A stretch of DNA of 64,000 nucleotides from Piscinibacter sp. HJYY11 (GTDB lineage: Bacteria > Pseudomonadota > Gammaproteobacteria > Burkholderiales > Burkholderiaceae_C). Each line of letters starts with the position of its first letter. The stretch's first letter is position 1. A program made the position numbers and the translations under genes. The notes beneath the pieces are model-generated. The model saw only the letters and a list, made by a program, of their open reading frames with translations. It was not told the origin of the DNA and made no database searches. The DNA is taken from positions 4,266,746 to 4,330,745 of the forward strand of contig NZ_JAERQZ010000001.1 of NCBI RefSeq assembly GCF_016735515.1. Direction: 5' to 3'. Positions 25,371-35,769 of this stretch are shown here, piece after piece.

Positions 25371-26204
25371 TCAGTGGGCCATGAGCACCGGCAGCGTCAT
25401 CGAGCGCAAGAGGGTGCGTGTCGTGCCGCCGAGCAGCAGCTCGCGCAGGCGGTGGTGCCCATAGGCCCCCATCACCAGCAACTCGCTGTCCTGCGCGGCG
25501 GCGGTGGAGAGCAGCACCTCCCCGAGCTTTTCGGGCTCCTTGGGGTAGCGGTGGGCCGTGCACTCGACACCGTGCCAGCGCAGCGCGCGCACGATGCCGA
25601 AGGTGGTCTCCGCGGGGCCGAAGCTGTCCTCGCCCCAGCACACCACGTGCACCCGGGCGGCACGCTGCAGCAGCGGCAGGGCCGCCTCCACGGCACGCGC
25701 GCATTCGCGAGTCGGTCGCCAGGCAATCAGCACGTTGCGGCCGATGCTGTCGAAGCGGCCTGCATACGGAATGACGAGCGCCGGCTTGCCGCTGGCCATC
25801 ACGACCGACTCGACGAAGTCGCGTGGCACGTCGGCGGTCAGCGGGTCCTCGGGATCGCGCTGGCCGAGCACCACGAGGTCGACGTAGTGCGAAGCCTGCG
25901 ACATTCCCCACGCGGGCGGCATCGGCGGCGCTTCGACCCAGGTCATGGTGGGATCGCCTGTCGCCAGCGCGGCGTCGAAGGTCTCGCGGGCGCGGCGGCG
26001 GTGTTCGGGATCGACTTCATCGCGGAAGACGGGCATTCCCAGGTCCACGGGCACGGGCTCGGGGAAGGAAACCGGCTCGAGCGCAAGCAGGGCCAGCAGC
26101 GCGGCGGCATCGTGTTCGCGCGCGAGTTGTCGCGCCAGCGCGAGCCGCATGGCGCAGCGCGGCGACGCGTCCATGTGGACCAGGATCGAGCGATAGGCGT
26201 CCAT
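25371..26204 (-). CDS. Tandem universal stress protein (two UspA domains)
   Basis: The 277-residue protein has two UspA folds. The first (residues 1-145) begins YRSILVHMDASPR and lacks the classical ATP loop. The second (about 155-277) begins VLIAWRPTRECARA and ends with a good nucleotide loop, GAYGHHRLRELLLGGTTR, fitting the G-2x-G-9x-G-(S/T) pattern. Tandem Usp proteins of this length are common in Burkholderiales and are linked to stress survival. The start ATG 26204 has AAGGAGCC just upstream. The mixed domain quality suggests one ATP-binding and one structural half. Confidence 0.92.
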   Translation of the reverse strand: MDAYRSILVHMDASPRCAMRLALARQLAREHDAAALLALLALEPVSFPEPVPVDLGMPVFRDEVDPEHRRRARETFDAALATGDPTMTWVEAPPMPPAWGMSQASHYVDLVVLGQRDPEDPLTADVPRDFVESVVMASGKPALVIPYAGRFDSIGRNVLIAWRPTRECARAVEAALPLLQRAARVHVVCWGEDSFGPAETTFGIVRALRWHGVECTAHRYPKEPEKLGEVLLSTAAAQDSELLVMGAYGHHRLRELLLGGTTRTLLRSMTLPVLMAH

Positions 26205-26324
26205 GGCGGCTCCTTGTTCGTTCCAGCATAGGCGCCCCTCGCGCGCTGAACTTCCATCCGCTTGCGGTCCGTGGCGCAGGGTGGCGGTGCGATGAGCACG
26301 GCCGCGCGGCTCGAGGGTCGAGGC

Positions 26325-27590
26325 TCAGGCGGCCAGGTGGGCGGAGCGCACCAGATGGCGGTAGCGCAGGTTGAGCAGCACATAGCAGATCATCGTCGCC
26401 GTCATGCCCACCAGCATGCCTTCGAGCCCCAGCGGCAACATCAGCACGAGTGCCGTCAGGGCGAACACCGCCGCCGTGTTGGTCAGCAGGTAGGGCCGCA
26501 GTTCCGGCACCTCCTTGTAGTAGCCGTACTGCTTGCCCAGGAAGAACAGCACGGTGCCGACGGCGGCGAGCAGGCGGAAATCATGCGGGTCGAGCCCGCC
26601 CAGGATCGCGTGCCGGATCAGCGAGGCCTGGATCGCCAGCCCGATGAACAGGAAGAAGTGCGAGTAGAGGATCGAGTGTCCGGTCGTCAACTTGCGACGC
26701 TCCAGCAGGTGGAAGCTGTCGTAGTAGATCCACCAGATCGCCGACACCATGACGAATCCGCTGATGGCGGCCATGACGTTGGAGCGGTTCCAGGTGATGT
26801 CCGCCAGGGCCGCGGAGATGCTGATCACCGATTCGCCCAGCATGATGATGGTCAGCAGGCCGACCCGCTCGACCAGGTGCGACGTGTGCGCGGGCACCAC
26901 ATGCAGGCGCCGGTTGAGCACCACCAGGGCCGCCATGTCGAACAGGATCCCGGCGTAGAAGACCCCATAGCTCCAGGGAGGCGGCAGCAGGACCGAGGAC
27001 AGGCTCACCGCGGCGCCGATGGCGAAGACGGTGCCCACCGTCGTCGCGATGCCGCCCCGGTCGTGGTGCTTGCGCTTGGAGACGAAGTACATCGCGGCGA
27101 TGATCAGCCGCGCGCCGCAGTAGCAGGCCACGGCCAGCGTGTACGTGCCGGCGTCCTGGGTGGCGTGCGAGACCTGCGCCGAGATGACGACCAGCAGGAA
27201 CATCATGAGCAGCGTCGACAGCCTGTGCTGGCGGCTGTCGGTGTCGAAGCGATTGGCGTAGATCGTGTGGCCTGCCCAGATCCACCACACCGGCAGGAAC
27301 ACCAGCACGAACTGCAGGAACTGCTGTGGCGCGATGTGGCCGTCGTGCGCTTCCGCCAGGATCTCGCCGACGTCGCGCAAGGCCACGACGAAGATCAGGT
27401 CGAAGAAGAGCTCCAGCCAGGTCGCGTGCCGGTGCGGGTCGAAATATCTCAGGTCCTTCACGAAGGCATCGTAGGTCTTGGAACCCGGCCATGCGCGTGC
27501 CGAGGCGCCCTCGGCGCTCGTCGATCGCTCGCGGTTTGTGGATTGCCGCAAGTGCGTGCCATGAACAGCAAGAGTTGGGAGCGACTGCAT
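26325..27590 (-). CDS. Low temperature requirement protein A family membrane protein (LtrA)
   Basis: The 421-residue polytopic inner-membrane protein has the family hallmark ATWLELFFDLIFVVAL at about residues 55-71 and the later ERVGLLTIIMLGESVISISA. Many hydrophobic helices follow. LtrA was named for a Listeria gene needed for growth in the cold; its molecular activity is not established. The first 45 residues are polar and poorly conserved-looking, and ATG 27590 has no obvious ribosome-binding site, so the true start could be downstream. Across the 374-base gap lie a second IF-1 gene and a cold-shock gene, making a cold-adaptation neighbourhood plausible. Confidence 0.87.
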   Translation of the reverse strand: MQSLPTLAVHGTHLRQSTNRERSTSAEGASARAWPGSKTYDAFVKDLRYFDPHRHATWLELFFDLIFVVALRDVGEILAEAHDGHIAPQQFLQFVLVFLPVWWIWAGHTIYANRFDTDSRQHRLSTLLMMFLLVVISAQVSHATQDAGTYTLAVACYCGARLIIAAMYFVSKRKHHDRGGIATTVGTVFAIGAAVSLSSVLLPPPWSYGVFYAGILFDMAALVVLNRRLHVVPAHTSHLVERVGLLTIIMLGESVISISAALADITWNRSNVMAAISGFVMVSAIWWIYYDSFHLLERRKLTTGHSILYSHFFLFIGLAIQASLIRHAILGGLDPHDFRLLAAVGTVLFFLGKQYGYYKEVPELRPYLLTNTAAVFALTALVLMLPLGLEGMLVGMTATMICYVLLNLRYRHLVRSAHLAA

Positions 27591-27964
27591 CTGCGCTTGG
27601 GTACATGCCGTTCAAAAGCAAAGGTCTTTGCGCATGCGACTACACTGCGGGCTCGCCGCGGCGATCGTGACGCTCCTCCCAAGAGCTTCTGCGCTGCGCT
27701 GAGATCCGAGTGATCTCCTCCTGGCCAGACCTCGTTGCGCGGACTTTCCCGCAATCCCGGCACCCTGGCAGCTCCTGGCGCGCAGCATCTACCCCTGCCA
27801 GCCACCCGCGGGATCGAGTTCATCCGCCGCTGACGGGCCTCTGGCACGTTCCCCTCCACACCCCGGCCGCTGCCGCTGCAGCACGCCTTCCTCTCCCTCC
27901 GTCAGCACTGCGGCGCATGAAGCCCGTGGTGCGACCTCCTGCAACCCCTTGCACAAGAGCATTC
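27591..27964. other. 374-base non-coding gap between LtrA and the IF-1 gene
   Basis: The longest gene-free stretch in the window. The plus-strand frame of IF-1 is open back to 27710, but that extension is Pro/Ala-rich and unlike any IF-1, so I read it as 5' leader. A TACACT hexamer at 27641 is a possible -10 element without a convincing -35; it would give a leader of roughly 310 bases, long as is typical of cold-regulated mRNAs. I see no tRNA, repeat or terminator here. Confidence 0.4.
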
Positions 27965-28246
27965 ATGGCCAAGGAAGAACTGATTGAAATGAACGGCACC
28001 GTCAACGAGATCCTCCCGGACTCGCGGTTCCGCGTGACCCTCGAAAATGGGCACCAGCTCATCGCCTACACCGGCGGCAAGATGCGCAAGCATCACATCC
28101 GCATCCTCGCGGGCGACAGCGTGTCGCTCGAACTCTCGCCCTACGACCTGAGCAAGGGGCGCATCACTTTCCGGCACCTCGAACGCCGCAGCACCCCCGG
28201 GCCCGCGCGGTCTGGCGCCGGTGCGCCGCGCTTCGGGCGCCGCTGA
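27965..28246 (+). CDS. infA: Translation initiation factor IF-1, extended paralogue
   Basis: The 93-residue protein begins with a full IF-1 OB fold ([20 protein letters not shown] at residues 3-22, then [20 protein letters not shown] and [13 protein letters not shown]). IF-1 binds the ribosomal A site during initiation. Normal IF-1 is about 72 residues; here a basic tail of about 20 residues ([19 protein letters not shown]) is added. The gene is not in the usual ribosomal-protein or cell-division context but next to a cold-shock gene, so it is probably a second infA. ATG 27965 is fixed by homology; a clear ribosome-binding site is missing. Confidence 0.9.
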   Translation: MAKEELIEMNGTVNEILPDSRFRVTLENGHQLIAYTGGKMRKHHIRILAGDSVSLELSPYDLSKGRITFRHLERRSTPGPARSGAGAPRFGRR

Positions 28247-28352
28247 CCCTCACTGAATGACGACACAAGAATTCAGCGCCCACTTCCGGACGCTGCTTGC
28301 ACGCACCAGCCACAGCTGGAGCATTTCTCTCCCCACCACAAGGAAACTCAAC

Positions 28353-28562
28353 ATGACGATCGAAACCGGAACCGTGAAATGGTTCAACGAAGGCAAGGGC
28401 TTTGGCTTCATCGCTCCCGACAGCGGCGGCAAGGACCTCTTCGCCCACTTCAAGGAAATCCAGGGCGACGGCTTCAAGACGCTGACCGAAAACCAGCGTG
28501 TGCAGTTCGAAGTGACCCAAGGCCAGAAGGGCCCGCAAGCGTCGCGCATCCGCGGCATCTGA
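28353..28562 (+). CDS. Cold-shock protein (CspA family)
   Basis: The 69-residue single cold-shock domain has RNP1 as KGFGFI and RNP2 as LFAHF, where most homologues have VFVHF. It binds single-stranded RNA and DNA and prevents mRNA structure in the cold. AAGGAAA lies upstream of ATG 28353; a longer in-frame start at 28257 is rejected because the extra part is not cold-shock-like. A 106-base interval separates it from IF-1 and could be a regulatory leader or part of a joint transcript. Confidence 0.95.
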   Translation: MTIETGTVKWFNEGKGFGFIAPDSGGKDLFAHFKEIQGDGFKTLTENQRVQFEVTQGQKGPQASRIRGI

Positions 28563-28599
28563 CCCCACCGCACACGCCCGCCGCAAGGAGACACACACC

Positions 28600-28824
28600 A
28601 TGGTTGCTCCTCACGCGCTGCTGAGCGCCTCACGACGTGAAGCCCTGCGGGACACCTTGCTCGCCACCGTGGACCTGCTGCGCAGGTGCCGGGCGGCCGA
28701 GGTGCCCGAAGGCGACATCGATGCCTATGTCGCCCTCAATTGGCTGGAGTGGAATGGCGGCAGCCTCCGTCTGACGGAGGTGGGCGACAACATGTGCAAG
28801 CAGTTGACCGCCGGCATGACCTAG
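28600..28824 (+). CDS. Small hypothetical protein (74 residues)
   Basis: Not recognised. It is supported by an AAGGAG ribosome-binding site before ATG 28600 and by its position 37 bases after the cold-shock gene in the same direction. The protein is helical with Arg-rich patches (ASRREALRDTLLATVDLLRR) and ends LTEVGDNMCKQLTAGMT, which has the look of a small winged-helix or helix-turn-helix wing but is too short to assign. It has no membrane segment or signal peptide. It may be the third gene of a cold-response operon. Confidence 0.65.
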   Translation: MVAPHALLSASRREALRDTLLATVDLLRRCRAAEVPEGDIDAYVALNWLEWNGGSLRLTEVGDNMCKQLTAGMT

Positions 28825-28851
28825 CGGCTAGCCGGAGCGGAGCGCGGCGCC

Positions 28852-29823
28852 TCAGTGCGCCGTGAGCCGGGCCAGCACGTCGGCGTACCAGGCCGAGTTC
28901 AGGCCGAGCGATTCGTCTTCGCCCTGGTCGCGCGCCGACATGTCGAGCCGCGCGGCGTGAATCCCCAGAAGCTTCCAGCCTCCGTGCTGGTGACTCAACA
29001 CAGGCGCGCCGCTGGTGCCCCTGTGCGTTCGCGCGTCCGTCAGGAAGTAGCCCTGGCCCTGGAAGCGCAGCCCGAACGATGACGCCACCTGCCCCTGGCG
29101 GATCACCGGCAGGTGGTGCAGCGTGTCGTGAAAGCCGAGCGGGAACCCGACCACCACGAGCGACGAGCCCACCGGCACGTTCGACGGCTTGTCCTCGATG
29201 TGCGCGGGTGTCCATGCCTGCAGCGCGCAATCGGGCGGAATGACGCGCGGGTCGATTTCGATCACGGCCACGTCGACCACGCCGGCGGAGTCGTGCGTCT
29301 CGCGCCAGGTGGCCAGGCCATTGCGGTAGAGCGGGATCGACAACCTTTGCATCTGCGTCAGGTTGCCCGCATCGGTGTGCAGCTCGATCTCGATGCGATC
29401 GGGGTGGTGGCCGCTCGGCGCGTCGATGAACACATGCCGGCTCGACACCAGGTACAGCCGCTCGTCGGTCTCGAAAAAGAAGCCGGTGGCGGCCGTGAGC
29501 GCTGAAGTGCCGTTGAACGTGAGCACGCGCGCGACGGTGAGCAGCACCGGGTCGCAGCCACCGGCGGGTGCGGTCTCGGCGCGTTCGATGAGGCGGCCGG
29601 TGCGGCCCACGTCGGCCTCGAAGGCGCTGATCGAGTGTTCGGAGATCGGCACGTGCAGCAGCACGGTGCGCGCCACCTCGGCGTGCTGCTCGAACACGCC
29701 CTTCAGTTCTTCCTGCGCGTCGGCGGGCATCACCTTCATCATGGCCGTCACCAGCGCTTCGAGCGCGACCAGGTTGCCCTTGAGCTCGCAGATCCTCTCG
29801 GTGGCCTCTTGCATGTTTCTCAT
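28852..29823 (-). CDS. Trypsin-like serine protease with N-terminal helical region, no signal peptide
   Basis: The 323-residue protein has a chymotrypsin-fold peptidase domain at about residues 95-315. The triad is visible: His130 (SSRHVF), Asp184 (VVDVAVIE) and Ser271 (RGTSGAPV). The first 85 residues are charged helices, probably a coiled coil (ATERICELKGNLVALEALV). No signal peptide or membrane anchor is visible, so a cytoplasmic location is inferred, unusual for this fold. No PDZ domain is present, so it is not DegP-like. It is a single gene preceded by the terminator of the beta-oxidation operon. The substrate is unknown. Confidence 0.85.
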   Translation of the reverse strand: MRNMQEATERICELKGNLVALEALVTAMMKVMPADAQEELKGVFEQHAEVARTVLLHVPISEHSISAFEADVGRTGRLIERAETAPAGGCDPVLLTVARVLTFNGTSALTAATGFFFETDERLYLVSSRHVFIDAPSGHHPDRIEIELHTDAGNLTQMQRLSIPLYRNGLATWRETHDSAGVVDVAVIEIDPRVIPPDCALQAWTPAHIEDKPSNVPVGSSLVVVGFPLGFHDTLHHLPVIRQGQVASSFGLRFQGQGYFLTDARTHRGTSGAPVLSHQHGGWKLLGIHAARLDMSARDQGEDESLGLNSAWYADVLARLTAH

Positions 29824-29840
29824 CGAGCAATCTCCAGAAA

Positions 29841-29865
29841 TAAAAAACCGCGGCAGGGCCGCGGT
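29841..29865 (-). terminator. Rho-independent terminator of the pim-like operon
   Basis: On the minus strand ACCGCGGC and GCCGCGGT form an eight-base-pair stem with a three-base loop, followed directly by a TTTTTTA tract. It lies 76 bases after the stop of the last acyl-CoA dehydrogenase gene and before the protease start. Confidence 0.85.
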
Positions 29866-29940
29866 GGTGTCGTCACAGGCTCGGGGCCTGGTCGCGTGTC
29901 ACTCTGTCTTGCTCGTGGAGTGCCGCCCGATGGTACGCCT

Positions 29941-31062
29941 TCACGCCAAAGCCGCGTAACGCTCCAGGTGATGGTCCACATCGCCGAAGCGCTGCGAGGC
30001 CATGGTGAGCCGGCGGAAGGTGTGCGACACCTTGAGCTCCTCGGTCATGCCCATGCCGCCGTGCAACTGCACCGACTCCTCGCGCACGAGCTTCGCGGCC
30101 TCGGCGATCTTCACCTTCGCGGCCGAGATGGCACGTGCGCGCTCGGTCGGCGTGAGGCTCGCGTCGTCGGCCTTGGCGGCGGCGAGGATGGCCATCGAGC
30201 GCGCCTCTTCGGTCGCGACCACCATGTCGACCATGCGGTGCTGCAGCGCCTGGAACGAGCCAATCGCCACGCCGAACTGCTTGCGCGTCTTCAGGTACTC
30301 GAGCGTGGCATCGCAGGCGAACTGCATCGCGCCCACGGCCTCGGCGCAGAGCAGGGCGGTGGCGAAGTCGACCGCTTCTTCAATCAGCGGCAGCGCCTCA
30401 CCGGCGGTGCCGAGCAGCGCATCGGGGCCGAGCTTCACGTGGCTGAAGCTGACGTCGGCGGCGCGGATCCCATCGACCGTGCGGTAGGCCTTGAGCGTGA
30501 CGCCCGCGGCCTTCGGGTCGACGAGGAAGAGGCTCGCGCCGTTGCCGTTGTGGGCCGAGACGATCAGCCGCGTGGCGGTCGGGGCCCCGATCACCACGAT
30601 CTTTTCGCCGTTGAGCAGCCAGCCGTCGGCGTTGCCCGTGGCCGTGGTCGTCTGCGGCACCAGCTCGTAGCGGTGGCCGCGCTCGGTGCCGGCGAAGGCC
30701 AGCTGCACCGAGCCATCGGCGAGACCCGGCAGCCAGGCGCCGCGTTGTGCCTCGTTGCCGGCCTTGGCGAGCAGGCGGCCGGCAAGGCCGATGTTGTCGA
30801 GCAGGGGCTCGACCACCAGCGCTTCGCCGCAGGCCTGCATCACGGCCATCAGGTCGACCGCGCCACCGCCGAAGCCGCCGTCGGCCTCGGGCAGCGTCAT
30901 CGCGGTGAGGCCGAGCTCGGCGAAGGTGGCCCACACCGTGTCGCCCACGCCGCTCGGTGAGTTGAGGATGGCCTTGCGCTTCTCGAAGTCGTAGGCGTTG
31001 CCGAGGTACTTGCGCAGCGAGTCGGCCAGCTGCTGTTGTTCGTCGGTGAGTTCGAAGTTCAT
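29941..31062 (-). CDS. Acyl-CoA dehydrogenase, small-subunit type (PimD-like)
   Basis: The 373-residue FAD enzyme of the acyl-CoA dehydrogenase family has an N-terminal helical domain (FELTDEQQQLADSLRKYLG), a middle beta domain and a C-terminal helical domain with the typical LHGGMGMTEE segment near residue 335. It would introduce the alpha-beta double bond in acyl-CoA, passing electrons to ETF. It is 12 bases downstream of a second acyl-CoA dehydrogenase gene that closely resembles PimC, the pimeloyl-CoA dehydrogenase large subunit; length and order fit the PimD partner. Some position-specific catalytic residues differ between such partner subunits, so the active site may lie in only one of them. 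Last gene of the operon. Confidence 0.88.
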   Translation of the reverse strand: MNFELTDEQQQLADSLRKYLGNAYDFEKRKAILNSPSGVGDTVWATFAELGLTAMTLPEADGGFGGGAVDLMAVMQACGEALVVEPLLDNIGLAGRLLAKAGNEAQRGAWLPGLADGSVQLAFAGTERGHRYELVPQTTTATGNADGWLLNGEKIVVIGAPTATRLIVSAHNGNGASLFLVDPKAAGVTLKAYRTVDGIRAADVSFSHVKLGPDALLGTAGEALPLIEEAVDFATALLCAEAVGAMQFACDATLEYLKTRKQFGVAIGSFQALQHRMVDMVVATEEARSMAILAAAKADDASLTPTERARAISAAKVKIAEAAKLVREESVQLHGGMGMTEELKVSHTFRRLTMASQRFGDVDHHLERYAALA

Positions 31063-31074
31063 GTTCTTGTCTCC

Positions 31075-32256
31075 TCACAGGCCGAGCGTGGCCTTGGCGA
31101 TGATGTTGCGTTGCACTTCGTTCGAGCCGGCGTAGATGCTGACCTTGCGGTAGTTGAAGTAGCGCGGCGTGACGCTGGTCGCGACCGGGTCGAGCTCCTC
31201 GCCGTCGGTCGACCGGAAGGGCTGTGCGTTCGGGCCCAGGGCTTCGGAGGTGAGCAGGGTGATGGCCTGCGCGATCTCGGTGCCGCGGATCTTCAGCATC
31301 GACACGTCGGCCCCGGGTGGCTGGCCGCTGCGGCGCATCTTGTCGAGGAAGCGCATCGAGGTGAGCTCGAGCGCCTGCAGGTCGATCTCGATGCGGCTGA
31401 GCTTGTCGCGGAAGCGCAGGTCGTCGAGGAGGGGCTTGCCGTTCTTCAGCTCGCGCGCGGCGATTTCCTTCAGCTCGACCAGCATGCGCTTGCTGCCGCC
31501 CACGTTGCCCGAGCCCATGCGCTCGTGGCCGAGCAGGTATTTCGCGACCGTCCAGCCCTTGTTCTCTTCGAACACCAGGTTCTCCACCGGCACCTTCACG
31601 TCGTCGAAGAAGACTTCGTTCACCTCGTGGCCGCCGTCCATCAGGATCAGCGGGCGCACGGTGATGCCGGGTGTCTTCATGTCGATCAGCAGGAAGCTGA
31701 TGCCCTCCTGCCGCTTCTCGGCGGTGGGGTCGGTGCGCACCAGGCAGAAGATCCAGTCGCCCCAGTGGCCGAGCGTGGTCCAGATCTTCTGGCCGTTGAC
31801 GACGTAGTGGTCGCCTTTGCGCTCGGCGCGCGTCTTCACCGCAGCGAGGTCGGAGCCGGCGCCGGGCTCGGAATAGCCCTGCACCCAGAAGTCGACGCCA
31901 TCGCGGATGCGCGGCAGGAAGAAGTCTTTCTGCCCCGGCGTGCCAAAGCGCATCAGCACCGAGGCGCACATGTTGGGGCCGAAGGCCGGCAGTCCCGGTG
32001 CGCCCGAGAGGCCGAACTGCTCTTGATAGAGGTAGCGCTGGGTGATGTTCCAGCCGGTGCCGCCCCATTCCTCGGGCCAGTGCGGCACCGACCAGCCCTT
32101 CTTCGCGAGGATGCGGTGCCAACGCATGACGTCGTCCTTGCTGAGCTCGCGGTGCTCGCGCACCTTGTCGCGGATGTCGGCAGGCAGGTTCGTGTCGAGC
32201 CAGGTTCGCACTTCGTCGCGGAAGGCCAGCTCTTCGGGGGAGTAGCTCAGGTCCAT
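31075..32256 (-). CDS. Acyl-CoA dehydrogenase, large-subunit type (PimC-like)
   Basis: The 393-residue acyl-CoA dehydrogenase has FAD and substrate contacts in QGYSEPGAGSDLAAVKT (near 130-147) and the C-terminal FNYRKVSIYAGSNEVQRNI. The overall run, including HWPEEWGGTGW, DGGHEVNEVFFDDVKVP and the C-terminus, closely resembles the pimeloyl-CoA dehydrogenase large subunit of Rhodopseudomonas as I remember it. It would act on dicarboxyl-CoA or medium-chain acyl-CoA together with the next gene product. The start ATG 32256 follows AAGGAGACAACGC, which excludes the long in-frame extension overlapping the upstream gene. Spacing of 20 and 12 bases to its neighbours marks one operon. Confidence 0.92.
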   Translation of the reverse strand: MDLSYSPEELAFRDEVRTWLDTNLPADIRDKVREHRELSKDDVMRWHRILAKKGWSVPHWPEEWGGTGWNITQRYLYQEQFGLSGAPGLPAFGPNMCASVLMRFGTPGQKDFFLPRIRDGVDFWVQGYSEPGAGSDLAAVKTRAERKGDHYVVNGQKIWTTLGHWGDWIFCLVRTDPTAEKRQEGISFLLIDMKTPGITVRPLILMDGGHEVNEVFFDDVKVPVENLVFEENKGWTVAKYLLGHERMGSGNVGGSKRMLVELKEIAARELKNGKPLLDDLRFRDKLSRIEIDLQALELTSMRFLDKMRRSGQPPGADVSMLKIRGTEIAQAITLLTSEALGPNAQPFRSTDGEELDPVATSVTPRYFNYRKVSIYAGSNEVQRNIIAKATLGL

Positions 32257-32276
32257 TGCGTTGTCTCCTTGTGGTC

Positions 32277-34382
<2,106 letters not shown>

Positions 34383-34413
34383 GTGTTTGTCTCCGTCCTG
34401 TTGGTGGAATGGG

Positions 34414-35586
34414 TCAGAACACTTCGAAGAGGCCCGCGCCGCCCATGCCGCCGCCGATGCACATCGACACGACCACGTGCTTCGCGCCACGGCGCTTGCC
34501 TTCCATCAGCGCGTGGCCGGTGAGGCGCGCGCCCGTCATGCCGAAGGGGTGGCCGATGGCGATGGAGCCGCCGTTGACGTTGTAGATGTCGGGGTTGATG
34601 CCGAGCTTGTCGCGGCTGTAGAGGCACTGGCTCGCGAAGGCTTCGTTCAGCTCCCACAGGTCGATGTCGTCGATCTTCAGACCGTGGCGCTCCAGCAGGC
34701 GCGGGATGGCGAAGACCGGGCCGATGCCCATCTCGTCGGGCTCGCAGCCGGCGACGGCCCAGCCCTTGAAAGCCCCCAGCGGCTGCAGGCCCCGCTTCTC
34801 GGCTTCCTTCGCTTCCATCAGCACCACGGCGGCGGCGCCATCGCTGAGCTGGCTCGCGTTGCCCGCGGTGATGAATTTGCCCGGCCCACGCACCGGCTCG
34901 AGCTTGGCCAGGCCTTCGAGCGTGGTGTCGGGGCGGTTGCACTCGTCGCGGTCGACCACGGTGTCGACGATGGTCTCGGCCTTGGTCACCTTGTCGACGA
35001 GCTTCATCTTGGTCTTCACCGAAATGATCTCGTCCTTGAACTTGCCGGCCTTCTGTGCCGCGGCCATCAGCTGCTGCGAGCGCAGCGAGTATTCGTCTTG
35101 ATAGTCACGGCTGATGCCGTAACGCTGCGCGACGATGTCGGCCGTGTCGATCATCGGCATCCAGATCGCGGGGTGCAGGTCGGTGAGCGTCGGGTCCTGC
35201 CCGCCACCACCGCCGCCCTGGTGGCTGATCGAATCGACACCGCCCGCCACCATGATGTTGGCGCCGTCGTGGAGGATGTAGTTGGCCGCCACTGCAATCG
35301 CATTCAGGCCCGACGAGCAGGCGCGGTTGAGCGTCATGCCGCTGGTCGTGACCGGCAGGCCGGCGAGCAGGCCTGCGGCGCGCGCCACGTTGCCCGAGGC
35401 GGCCACCTGGCCGGCGATCACGTCTTCCACTTCCTTCGGGTCGACCTTCGAGCGGTCGACCGCGTGCTGGATCGCATGGCCCAGCATCGTCATGCTCGGC
35501 GTGATGTTGAAGCCGCCGCGTGCGGCCTTGGCAAGACCGGTGCGGGCATAGGAAACGATGACGGCCTGTCGGTTCGAAGAAGTCAT
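34414..35586 (-). CDS. Acetyl-CoA acyltransferase (thiolase; PimB/FadA-like)
   Basis: The 390-residue thiolase carries nucleophile Cys90 in [12 protein letters not shown], the catalytic His in [11 protein letters not shown] and the second Cys in [13 protein letters not shown], the classic three-part signature. It cleaves 3-ketoacyl-CoA to acetyl-CoA and a shortened acyl-CoA in the cytoplasm. It is first in the four-gene beta-oxidation operon. ATG 35586 starts the homology; the in-frame ATG at 35625 adds residues unlike the family. A six-base inverted repeat (35608-35627) sits directly upstream and could control the operon. Confidence 0.95.
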   Translation of the reverse strand: MTSSNRQAVIVSYARTGLAKAARGGFNITPSMTMLGHAIQHAVDRSKVDPKEVEDVIAGQVAASGNVARAAGLLAGLPVTTSGMTLNRACSSGLNAIAVAANYILHDGANIMVAGGVDSISHQGGGGGGQDPTLTDLHPAIWMPMIDTADIVAQRYGISRDYQDEYSLRSQQLMAAAQKAGKFKDEIISVKTKMKLVDKVTKAETIVDTVVDRDECNRPDTTLEGLAKLEPVRGPGKFITAGNASQLSDGAAAVVLMEAKEAEKRGLQPLGAFKGWAVAGCEPDEMGIGPVFAIPRLLERHGLKIDDIDLWELNEAFASQCLYSRDKLGINPDIYNVNGGSIAIGHPFGMTGARLTGHALMEGKRRGAKHVVVSMCIGGGMGGAGLFEVF

Positions 35587-35607
35587 GGGTGTTGCCTCTG
35601 GCAGAAC

Positions 35608-35627
35608 GGTTGGAGGGAGTGCCAACC
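35608..35627. promoter_or_regulatory. Inverted repeat upstream of the thiolase operon
   Basis: GGTTGG and CCAACC are perfect arms eight bases apart, 22 bases upstream of the thiolase start. Position in the leader of a beta-oxidation operon suits a repressor of the TetR or GntR type released by acyl-CoA. No regulator gene lies beside it, so the assignment is a guess. Confidence 0.35.
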
Positions 35628-35724
35628 CATGATGACCACAAATGTCGATGGCCGCTGTCGCGCAGTGAACAAGCGAGCGCGCCTGCCGGAATTCCCGGGG
35701 CTAGTCCGGATGGCCGGACAAAGA

Positions 35725-35750
35725 AGAAGGGGCGCCGCAGCGCCCCTTCT
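35725..35750 (-). terminator. Rho-independent terminator after the glycine-zipper gene
   Basis: AGAAGGGGCGC and GCGCCCCTTCT form a perfect 11-base-pair stem with a four-base loop; read on the minus strand it is followed by TCTTTGT. It begins 20 bases after the stop at 35770. Confidence 0.75.
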
Positions 35751-35769
35751 GGATGAACAGCACGAAGGA

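Noticed and set aside
26262..27713. Plus-strand frame of about 483 codons opposite LtrA
   Set aside because: Gln/His/Arg-rich antisense shadow; LtrA on the minus strand has clear membrane helices and family motifs.
27710..27964. N-terminal extension of IF-1 by 85 codons
   Set aside because: Pro/Ala/Arg-rich and unlike IF-1; treated as mRNA leader.
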